DNA from: Mya arenaria
Taxonomy: Eukaryota > Mollusca > Bivalvia > Myida > Myidae
DNA: 64,000 nucleotides
Assembly: GCF_026914265.1 (NCBI RefSeq)
Contig: NC_069130.1
Span: 11,515,700-11,579,699, forward strand
Reading direction: 5' to 3'
Part shown: one piece after another, positions 50,780 through 61,600 of the stretch
How positions within the stretch are numbered: the stretch's first letter is position 1
How the letters are laid out: the number at the start of each line of letters is the position of its first letter
Program-made: the position numbers and the translations under genes
Notes under the pieces: generated by a model
What the model was told of the DNA's origin: nothing
The model's input: the letters and a program-made list of their open reading frames with translations, nothing else
Database searches by the model: none

Positions 50780-50977
50780 TACTTTAATTTGTGTCGCAGT
50801 TGCAACTTTTTAGATATTTTTCAGATTTTTATCAAACTTTAAAGAATTGTAGAGAAACCTGGGAAAGTGTGCCACATAATAGCATTTATGATTTCATTTC
50901 AAAGGTCGGGGTCAATGGAGCTTTATATGGATTTCATTGTATTAATTTGTGTCTCAGCTGTAATTTTTTTAATATAT

Positions 50978-53900
50978 CGAGGGGTCAACGCAATACTGTC
51001 GTAACTCAATTTTTCAAAATTGTTCAGGAGAAGGAAAAAACTTTCTTAATTTATTTGTGTTGGATATATTTAAAGTATTTGAACATAACAATGTTGTACT
51101 GTATGATAGTTTTAAACCAAAAAATATATTATCTTCAAACATTGAACACAAAAGATGAATTTGATGAAAATTTGACTTACTACAGTTTTCCACCTCAAAA
51201 GTCAGATTTCATCAAAGAATATATTTATGCAACAGTGTCGTAACTTGACTTACGACAGTTTTCCACCTGATATTATTTCAATTTGAGAAAATATATTTAT
51301 GCAACACTGTAGCACTTTTATTTTTGTCATTATCAATGAGAAATATGGTTAATAACTAAACGCTAATGGACAACTTTTATATAATTATGATAATTATTAC
51401 AACCCGTAGTGCATCATGATTGAAAATGCTCGTTATTTGAGTTGAATAGAGGTCTAACTTTACACTTAAATAATGGGAAAGGGTCAGACTCTTTGAGCCA
51501 TAAAACAATGAAGCATAAATCAGGAAATAACACATCATGACTGTATTACTTTTAAACATTTAATCACTCAAGTATTTAATTTTCACAACAAGATTTTGTT
51601 CATCCTGTATTTCAAATTTAACAACAATGTTTATTTTAAGCTTTAACAAAGAATAGATACATGATTTAAAGATAAATTCAAAAGCAGCTCTAATTAACAT
51701 CATTTTCGCAAAGCTAAGCACACTTTCAATACTGTCATTCAATTTTAAAATACTTTCATTTTATATGCTTTACTTTATAACAATCATTTCCACATAACTG
51801 ACAAAAATTGGCAAATTTCTTGATAATTCCATCTGACTGTCCAATAAAATATCTTTTAAAAAAATCAGCAAAAATGTTTTTGAAAATATCATAAAAATGA
51901 CCTTCAAAGGAATCTAATAATGACAATATTGTTTTCAAATATTTGGTTTGTTTCCATAAAGGGAAAGTTCTTATTAATATACACACGTTCACTTGTCCTA
52001 TGAGCTCTACTCAACTGGTTCAAAAACACTTTAGGTCATTGCCAGAAAATATGTTTTAGTCAAAGCAGCATTACACCAAGTAAAACAAGAAAAACAATTT
52101 CACATTTTTTTTCGGATGACTTTGAAAAACTATTTTCAGACTATACAATGTGTTGAATGCATGTGTTTTAAGCATCAATACAAAACAATCAAGTTTTCTT
52201 ATTTGCGATGGCTACCCTGAACTTTGACACTGCAGTGTCATGTACGTGGGAGTAGGAGGAAAAAGGGGTGGTGGACATCTGGAATGATCTGCGTTATGAA
52301 CGACCTTAATAAATCTGTTTATTACATTGGTTGGTTTTTAAATTGGGCTTTGACTTTCATTAATTAATGAAATTTCCCCTTTGTCAACAAGATAAATCAA
52401 CGGTATATCATCATCTTCCTCAGAAAGATCACCATCATCATCAATATCAGCATCATTGCCATCACCCCAATCAGCATCAAAATAATTAACATCACCCCCA
52501 TCAACAGCATTGCAACCAACCACCACATCAGCATCATAACCATTAACATCTCCCCAATCAACATCATTGCCATCAACCACATCAGCATCATAACCATTAA
52601 CACCTCCCCCATCATCATCATTGCCATCAACCCCATCAACAGCATTCCCACCAACCACATCAGCATCATAACCATTAACATATTTCCCCAGCAACTGCAT
52701 AATGCCATCAACTACATTAGCATCATAATCATTAACATTTCCCCCATCAACAGCATTGCTACCAACCACATCAGTTTCATAACCATTATCACCTCCCCCT
52801 TCAACATCATTGCCATCAACACCATCAGAATCATGACCATTATCACCTCCCCCTTCAACATCATTGCCATTGACCACATCAGCATCATAACCATTAACAT
52901 CTCCCCCCATCAACATCATTGCCATCAACCCCATAAACAGCATTCCCACCAAACACGTCAGCATCATAACCATTAACATATTTCCCCATCAACAGCATTG
53001 CCATCAACCACATCAGCATCATGATCATTACCATCTTCCCCATCAACATCATTTCCATCAACCACATCAGCATCATAACCATTAACATCTCCCCCCTTTA
53101 CATCATTGCCATCAACCACATCAGCATCATAACTATTTACATCAATCCCATCAACAGCATTGCCAACAACCACATCAACATCATAACCATTTACATCTCC
53201 CCCATCAACATCATTGCCATCAACCACATCAGCATCATAACCATTAACATCTCCCCCTTTACATCATTGCCATCAACCACATCAGCATCATAACTATTTA
53301 CATCAATCCCATCAACAGAATTGCCAACAACCACATCAGCATCATAACCATTTACATCTCCCCCATCAACATCATTGCCATCAACCACATCAGCATCATA
53401 ACCATTAACATCTCCCCCCTTTACATCATTGCCATCAACCACATCAGCATCATAACCATTAACATCTCCCCCCTTTACATCATTGCCATCAACCACATCA
53501 GCATCATAACTATTTACATCAATCCCATCAACAGAATTGCCAACAACCACATCAGCATCATAACCTTTAACACCTCCCCCATCAACATCATTGCCATCAA
53601 CACCATCAGCATCATAACTATTTACATCAATCCCATCAACAGAATTGCCAACAACCACATCAGCATCATAACTATTTACATCAATCCCATCAACAGAATT
53701 GCCATCAACCACATCAGCATCATAACCTTTAACACCTCCCCCATCAACATCACTGCCATCAACACCATCAGCATCATAACTATTTACATCAATCCCATCA
53801 ACAGAATTGCCAACAACCACATCAGCATCATAACCTTTAACACCTCCCCCATCAACATCATTGCCATCAACACCATCAGCATCATAACTATTTACATCAA

Positions 53901-54272
53901 TCCCATCAACAGAATTGCCAACAACCACATCAGCATCATAACCTTTAACACCTCCCCCATCAACATCATTGCCATCAACACCATCAGCATCATAACTATT
54001 TACATCAATCCCATCAACAGAATTGCCAACAACCACATCAGCATCATAACCTTTAACACCTCCCCCATCAACATCATTGCCATCAACACCATCAGCATCA
54101 TAACTATTTACATCAATCCCATCAACAGAATTGCCAACAACCACATCAGCATCATAACTATTAACAACTCCCCCATCAAAATATTTTTATAACTGTTAAA
54201 GCATGTGAAAAATGCAAAAACATCATTTTGTGAAAAAAAATGGAGTTACGACACTATTGCGTTGAGCCCTCG
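50978..54272. mobile_element. 3.3-kb DNA element with about 40-bp inverted ends
   Basis: Left end CGAGGGGTCAACGCAATACT and right end (inverted) CGAGGGCTCAACGCAATAGT continue matching through TGTCGTAACTC and a T run, about 40 bp with two substitutions and a small indel. Flanks are AT repeats, so the target duplication (perhaps ATATAT) is uncertain. No transposase is recognisable, so it is probably non-autonomous. Near the left end a block with GACTTACGACAGTTTTCCAC is duplicated (51168-51300). The right half is a large Asp/Gly-coding minisatellite. The superfamily is not identified. Confidence 0.65.
52390..54175 (-). repeat. CAT/CAA-rich compound minisatellite (Asp/Gly/Asn coding)
   Basis: Blocks built from CATCAACATCATTGCCATCA and ACCACATCAGCATCATAACC repeat over 1.8 kb, with a higher-order period near 120 bp in the 53500-54140 part. 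On the minus strand this gives frames of 317 (54144-53191) and 213 codons (52979-52338), made of units such as GNDVDGGDVNGYDADVVD; a C-run length change near 53250 separates them. The second ends in the non-repetitive DLSEEDDDIPLIYLVDKGEI. Whether it is expressed is unknown; the repetitive code alone is weak evidence for a gene. Confidence 0.8.
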
Positions 54273-55047
54273 ATATATATATATCAGATTTTCATCAAAT
54301 TTTGAAGAATTTTAGACAAACCTGAGAAAGTGTGTCACATAATTGCATTAATGATTTAAAATTGAAGGTCAGGGTCACACTTAAAGGTCAATGGAACTTT
54401 CTAGGAATTTCGCAGTATTTATTGTTGTCTCAGCTGTATCTTTGTCACTATTAATCAGATCAAACTTCATAAAGTTGTGGTGCTGAGCATGACTGTGCGG
54501 ATGTGTCTTGAATTCAGGCTCTTGTTTTAAAGGTCAAGGTCACAGTTACAAATGGCGCCCAGTAGGGATTTCATAGTTATAGTTTGTGTATTGAATGTAG
54601 CTTTTTCAATATAATTTAGATTTAAATCAAACTTCACAAAATTGTATAACGTCATGGGATGTTGTGTCATATACAGAATTTGTGCGCACATATTAAAGTT
54701 TAGGGCAATGGAACTCAATAGTGATTTCAAAGTAATAATTTGTGTCTCAGCTGTAACTTTGTCAATCAAAATTCAAACAATTGTAGAACATCAGCATGTG
54801 AAGGGATTACCTATTACAACATTCACAGTATTGTTTCAAAGGTTGAGGTCATACCTGAATATTATCATCTTTAATTTGTGTTATATTTACATTCTGAAGA
54901 GTTTTTGCAATTTAAATGAAACTATGTCTATGATAATCATGATATATCAATTTATATTTTATAAAATCATGGTGAAGTAAGAACTTTGGATAAATGAAAT
55001 AAGCTACTTAAAATGGTTACGCTTAAGAACTTTCGAGAAATTGGTGC

Positions 55048-55181
55048 CGGATGTATATGGACGGTTTACAATGTCAGAAATCTTAACATTTAACTACGCT
55101 GGAAGTAGATCGCGTAGTAGTTTCAGTTTAGTAGTTAAACTGTATAGATTTCTGACACTGTAAACCGTCCATATACATCCG
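55048..55181. repeat. Inverted repeat (long hairpin)
   Basis: Arms of about 35 bp (GGATGTATATGGACGGTTTA and its complement TAAACCGTCCATATACATCC) flank about 65 bp. It lies just past the stop codon of the minus-strand metalloprotease gene, so it may fall in its 3' UTR. Confidence 0.8.
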
Positions 55182-55229
55182 AGGTTGTTTTCGATGGAAA
55201 TGGCCGAGGTGTTCCGAACGGTCCAAATA

Positions 55230-55652
55230 TTAAACTCTCGATGGTGGATAAACACCTCTTAATGAACCACAACAGTAACAGTCCGCCTTGAACTTCTTCC
55301 TTTTTCGTGCACAACAGTTTCTTTTCTTACTCTTATTTGGAAGAAAGAAGCAACAGTTACATGGTGCAAGTGGCATTTCTGTCGTCGTTGTTGATGTCGA
55401 TGATGTTGTTGTTGGTGTCGTTGAAGTTGTCGTTGATGAAGTAGATGTTGTAGATGAAGTTGTCGATGTTGTAGTCGAAGTTGTAGTTGATGTTGTAGTT
55501 GAAGTAGTAGATGTTGTAGTCGAAGTAGTGGATGTTGTAGTCGAAGTAGTGGATGTTGTAGTTGAAGTAGTGGACGTTGTAGTCGAAGTCGAAGTTGTCG
55601 AGGTTGTTGTACAAAGTGAAAAACTATCTACGCAACTGCCTTTATAACAGAT
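55230..55652 (-). CDS. M12B exon 11 (Thr/Ser tract, Cys-rich tail, stop)
   Basis: Follows CATTTCAG. ICYKGSCVDSFSLC completes the Cys-rich domain, then Thr and Ser codons run from about 55613 to 55378 (with one Pro). The tail reads EMPLAPCNCCFFLPNKSKK, then RNCCARKRKKFKADCYCCGS and LRGVYPPSRV before TAA (55232-55230). Eight Cys lie in the last 47 residues. The tract is a trinucleotide-type microsatellite, mucin-like and likely O-glycosylated if made. Confidence 0.82.
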   Translation of the reverse strand: MCYKGSCVDSFSLCTTTSTTSTSTTTSTTSTTTSTTSTTTSTTSTTTSTTSTTTSTTTSTTTSTTSSTTSTSSTTTSTTPTTTSSTSTTTTEMPLAPCNCCFFLPNKSKKRNCCARKRKKFKADCYCCGSLRGVYPPSRV

Positions 55653-58600
55653 CTGAAATGTTCAATTTGCTCTTGAGGTGAAGCAGTCTAAGATTTTGTT
55701 TCTGATATGGAATTTAGGTAAAAATAACTTCTATAATACAATAAACATGATGGGACAAGCCAAGTAGTCGAAAATTAAAAAAAATAGTCCCTGTTTAAGG
55801 GCACACGGCAATGGCCCTATTGATGGATCTTTAAAGATGCTCTATGACTCCCAAATAAGATTTACCATATTTAACACAATTGTTTTAATTTACCAAAAAG
55901 GATTAATAAATGTCGAAAATGGTTCTTATGAAGGAAACTGTGTTTGATTTAAAAGAAATGTGCAGAAAACACGGTATTTCTACCTTATGAGGTGATAGTT
56001 GATCACAGTAAATATTTTAGCATTCACCAATCATTTAATATTTTTGCGTTTTCAGCTATTAAATACACGGCTACAATCTTGTTATCAGTAATTAATATGT
56101 TCCATGAATGCATTAGTAAGTAGTTGAAGGTTTGTCACTCAAAATGTTATTTGTGTTATACATGTTTATGTATTGATCTTGAATATGAGTGTCACTTTCA
56201 CACAAAAAAAAGAAACAAGGTCTAACGATGAGAACGTAAAACTTCCCTACTTTTCCAGTATCACAAGTTGTGCCTGACCAAACAGAGTCGAGTGTCTGAT
56301 CACAAGCTCCCCCGCTGCTGGTACATCGCACTACCCCAGCCTCGTAGCAACTTGCTATAGTCGCATTCTGCAGAACAATAAGAAAATAGATGAGAACTTC
56401 TCGAAATGAATTTAGAGGATCAAGTTGTGGCGCATATAACTGCCGTAAGATAACCTTTTAATGTTCGCGGATTGTTTCGTGTTAACCACTTAATTTTCGG
56501 GATAATTATCTAGCTATCTAGTTAATATTCGTGTTACCTTTTTGGTAAGATAAATATCAAAATACTAAAACCAGGCTTGAAAGTGCCCAGAACTGCCACC
56601 TATTACCTTTTTTAGCTGTACAACTTTAACAGGTTATCTAGTTATGGTTTGCGAATTCCACAAAATAAGTACCACACTTACTGGTTAACGTAATATGAAC
56701 TAGATAGCTAGATAATTATCGCGAAAATTAAGTGGTAAACACGAAAAAATACGCACCAAATCAAATAGTATAAAATTATACTAGACGTTCAATACTGGAT
56801 TATTCTAATCCCTAACGTCGTGACGGATTTTCCGTATCAAAAATCGTAAATAAATCCGTCCATGTACATTTATTTTTACTACAGGATCAACCAAATCGTG
56901 AATTGGAATTCAATCGTGTTTTCGTCATTTATCTGCAAGTATATAAGTTCCTTACATCACAGGCCACACTGGCGTAGTTATGAGTATAGCTCTGACACTG
57001 AAGGTCCAGGGAGGCGTTGTACTTTCCTGGAAGTCCGCCACAGTAAAACTCCAAGAAATCCTCTTCCGAAAATCCATTACCGCTGCCCGTGCAGTCCGCT
57101 TGTCTGCAAATTATGGGTTTGTCTTATTTATAATGTACTTTCTTCATTGACAGAGGCCTTATGAAGAGAATTTCCGGGTACCGATTATTTGACGATAGCG
57201 ATATTCATCAATTGATTGTTAATTTGAAATTTTGTTCAACAGTAAACTCAGTTCGAAATGGATGTAAACTTTGGGATAAGCTAATGTCAGGGTCGAAGTC
57301 TGTGTAAGTTTTCCGGACCGATAAGCTAAACATAGTGCATGGCATGCAAGCAGGGTGACCCTGGATCAACCCCCAAAGCTGACCGTATACTTTTCTGACT
57401 CAACGACACTACTTACGACTGAAGGTACGTGTTAATGGCTAAAGCGCTGCAGCTGGAAAAGCTGAGGAAAGTTGTTGCGGAAGACGATGTTGCGGAGAAA
57501 TACGAGCTAGCCATTATAAATGTGTTGTCTGCGCATGTGTTGTTGTCACCATCATGTACTGCTCCCAGCCTGCAAATGAAAACAGGCTATAGATATACGT
57601 GTTTTACAATGGCAACTACAGGAACAAGCCAATTAGTCGAACTTTCAAAACATAACCCTGTTCTTTATTAAAACACTACTCCCGCGTTTCCTAGGCGATG
57701 GCTCGCTTTGTGGGCGGGTTCGTCTCCCGTAATTTATTAAATCACTACTCACGCGTTTCTTGCGAGATAGCTTGCTTAACCGGCGAGGTTCGTCTCCCTT
57801 GGAAAAGGCTTGCTATGCGCGCGGGGGGGGGGGGGGGCGGAATCAATACTCACGCATATCCTAGTAGATAGCTCGCTATGCGCGCGTGGGGAGATCAATA
57901 CCCACGCATATCCTAGGAGATGGCTCGCTATGCGCGCGCGGGGGATCAATACCCACGCATATCCTAGGAGATGGCTCGCTATGCGCGCGGGGGGGGGGGG
58001 ATCAATACCCACGCATTTCCTAGGAGATTGCTCGCTATGCGCGCACGGGGGGATCAATACCCACGCATATCCTAGGAGATGGCTCGCTATGCGCGCGCGG
58101 GGGGGATCAATACCCACGCATATCCTAGGAGATGGCTCGCTATGCGCGCGGGGGGGGGGGCGGAATCAATACTCACGCATATCGTAGGAGATAGCTCGCT
58201 ATGCGCGCGCGGGGGATCAATACCCACGCATATCCTAGGAGTAGCTCGCTATGCGCGCGGGGGGGGGGGTCAATACCCACGCATATCCTAGGAGATGGCT
58301 CGCTATGCGCGCGCGGGGGGATAATCAATACTCACGCATGTCCTAGGAGATGGCTCGCTAAGCGGGCGGGATTCGTCTCCCGGTACTCCATCAGAGCGAA
58401 GCGAGTGTTGACCGACTTACAAACCACGTCTTGGAACGTGAAGCCTGCAAAGACAGTAAAATTTGAACTCGATTTTTTAGAAAGACACCACAACGAATTC
58501 CCCTGTAAATGTCCAAACACTTGTGACGTTCGAGTCTTGTTGTAATCTTGTTACTTGGCTGAAAGGTTAAAAAGGGATACTTCCGGGTTATTCAATAGAT

Positions 58601-61600
58601 AAGCTCTCCAGCTTTCAAAAATCGTATTCAAGGCCTAGTTTAAAAAATGTTTGGTATGATAATCCCCTGCTGTGCATCTGTGGGTCAATGTCCTGTGTAT
58701 TTGTTTACTGGCTCAGGGCATTTTAGGGACCATTTCTATAATAAAACCTCCAAAACTGCACAGCAGAATACTCAGGTCTGGGGGGGGGGGGTAGGGGGTG
58801 GGGGTCACGTAAAGATGGCTTAAACTAGGCCTATAACGATGTTTTAGAGTTCCAGGTAGTACAAACGTTTACAGTTTTTCAAAATATTTTAAGAACGTGA
58901 TTGCATCTTTGAATAAAAAACATTTTGAGTAAATGTTATTTATAATCTAGCTTAAAATTTTCATGAAATATAAAACAAATGGGTTTGCTGGTAGCTTGAA
59001 CATGTTGAATGCGCAACTCATTTTCTAAAACGACGTCACAGTTCGTAAGTACGCCAGTCAATTGAAATTTGGCCAAGTAAACAAATAGTAGAGGAGTTAA
59101 ATCACGTGATTAAAATATTTTTTTCGGAACCTTAAAAGTTTATAAAGCTTGTATGTTCTTTCTGGGGTTTTGTCTGAAATTCATTTTTATGAAATGTATA
59201 AGGATTCACAAAAACAACAACGTGTGAAGTTAGTAATATTATTATTATTAGGAGTAAATAAATGGGCTACAATTCTCGGCCATATGACGTTATAATCATA
59301 TGTTTCGCTAAATGTTTAAATGACAAATACAAGTTACCGGATGACCATCTGATAAACATTAAGCATAAATATAATTAAATTATTGTCGATGACATGAAAA
59401 AAACCTCACCTTTGGTATATGTGGCAGATCCGAACAGTTTGATCCGAAACCTGAAAATAATTATAGTATTGAATAAAATTTTGATTAAAAGTGAGATAGC
59501 GATACAATTAATATTGTACAAACAAAAACAAGCAAAATAATTTAAACACGTAATATCTAAACATTTGAAGTAGTTTTAATTTTGCAATTATTGGTAAATG
59601 CTGGGACAAAGATGAAGTAGTGCACACACAAATTAACTTAAACACGGGAATGTTTTTTTTTAGTTTGAAACCACTGGCACCGGATTTTCAACGGTTTAAA
59701 CCATAAAACATTAATTTTCGAACGGAAATGTGAAAATCTACGATCTGTTTTTTTGTCAGCAATCTTATATTATTTGTTTGCAGATATTTACGCAAAAATG
59801 CTCTTTCCAAGACAAAAAATTAAAAAGTTGTTAAAATGGTAAATCTGTGAGAATGCAGCTTTAAAACGAAAGCGAATAAAAAAAAAGTGATATTTGTTTT
59901 AAGTGTTCATTTTAATTAAAATGTTTCCTTCTGACGTAGCATATATGACGTAATTTATCCCTTTGTATACACAAACTGTGTATGCCATGCTTAAAATGTA
60001 ACATAAAAGGCAGACAGACTCCTGGATCCAAAAATATAACCCGAAAACAACTCTTACCCAGTCACCGCGATAGCGAAGTCCCATTGCTGTGTTATGATAC
60101 CACTGTTGACCACAAACAGCAAATTATCATAAGCGTCCCACTCAAAATTGAGGTCCGTACCATCGTTGTAAGATTCCGACCAAGGGTAATTTAACTGGTA
60201 CTGAAACAGAAAAAAAAATCCCAGTAAAACATATATGTAATGCACCAGTCAATTGTAACCACGGCCCCTAGGTCCGGCGAATAGCGGGGACATGGGGGGC
60301 GTGGTTACAATTGACTGGTGCATAAGTATGACAGTATTTAGTGACGGGATCGTTCTTTCAATGAAATTTCTACGTCACAAACATATTCAAATCTCTTTTG
60401 ATGTAGATTTTGATGTTAGTAATGATTTGTTGAAAATTAGCGGCAATTTTGAAAAATGAAAACTGCTTTAAAATGTGTATATATAGAGAAAATAGGTCCC
60501 TACCCCCGGGAAGATGACAGCGGAAGGATACACATACATATCTAGAAGGTTTCCGGATGCGGTCTTGATGGACGAAAATATAACATTCATCTGCAAAACA
60601 GTGTCAGTGTAGAATTGACGAGATCATAAAAAATTATACAAATGATATGTAAAAATTGTCCGCAAATCGAATGTCTTAGCTCATGAAAATCATTAAATGA
60701 TAAGTTTTGTTGTTTTTGTCAATATATTTATTAAAGCTGCACTCTCACAGATTGACATTTTTTTACTTTTCAATTATTTTTTGTCTCAGAATCAGCTGAT
60801 TTTGAAATCATCAGTGAGTCAATTCAGTCATATAAAATTACTCATAATAGAACATATCTCAATTGTTTGGAAAAATATTTTTTACCAACAGCGTTCAGGT
60901 GCGTATCTGCCCATACGGTAGTAAGCGGCTGAATCCTCATGACTGACAAAAAAGATCAGCCAAAGTTGCAGTATGTTCATTTTCCAGTTCTAAATAAAGC
61001 ACCTCAGAACGCACAGAATGCGTCAGATTGCACCATGGTCTTCAAAATTTTCCGAGGGAGCATGCCCCAGGAAACCCATAGCACAATTATGAATCCACAT
61101 GAATAGAGGTCTAGCTACGCCGCTGGCGTTGGTATAGCTTTTAGCCATAAAAACAACAATTTTCGAACGTTAATATGAAAAAACTGCGATCTGATCACCT
61201 GTTTCCAGACATTTGCGCAAACATTCCAAGACAAAAAAATGTCAAAACGGTCAATCTGTGAGAGTGTACAAAGCTGTCGGATCCACAATGTAAAGTGTTG
61301 TAAGCATATACATGTACCTCATTTGCAATCAGAGTGAACACAACAACCATCTCCGCTTCGGCCGCCGCGTTATCACTCGGGTGTCGGGCATAAAATCTAT
61401 AGAAAGTAAAACGTGAAATATATTATAGGTGGGCTATAATTGTAGCGGTATAAAATTCAGCAATGGACTCAGATTCGTGAACAGCATCTTTAAAGCCTAG
61501 TTTAATGAATGTTTGGCATGACAATCCCCTGCTGTGCATCTCCTGCTAATTTCACTAATGTCACAGTATAGGCCAATTTCCTGTGTATTTGTTTATTGGC

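Larger units (their letters stand above)
50780..54920. mobile_element. Helitron-like modules split by a 3.3-kb element
   Basis: Modules with GTGTCTCAGCTGTAA, TTTTCATCAAATTTTGAAGA and AAGGTCAATGGA occur at 50780-50977 and again from 54273, including a CTCTTGTTT end at 54519-54527. The text before 50978 and after 54272 joins to match the intact module at 50790-50830, so a single host element was interrupted. Confidence 0.6.

Noticed and set aside
50791-51243. 150-codon plus-strand frame
   Set aside because: It crosses the boundary between a Helitron-like module and the 3.3-kb element and has no conserved motif.
55357-55647. Val/Glu/Asp-rich plus-strand frame and Asn/Tyr/Asp-rich minus-strand frame
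   Set aside because: These are shadow frames of the triplet repeat; the spliced M12B frame (Thr/Ser) is the one with matching phase and flanking conserved sequence.
57776-58545. Frames of 62-125 codons on both strands
   Set aside because: They arise from the exon-junction minisatellite and its G runs; only 58444-58336 on the minus strand fits as a real exon.
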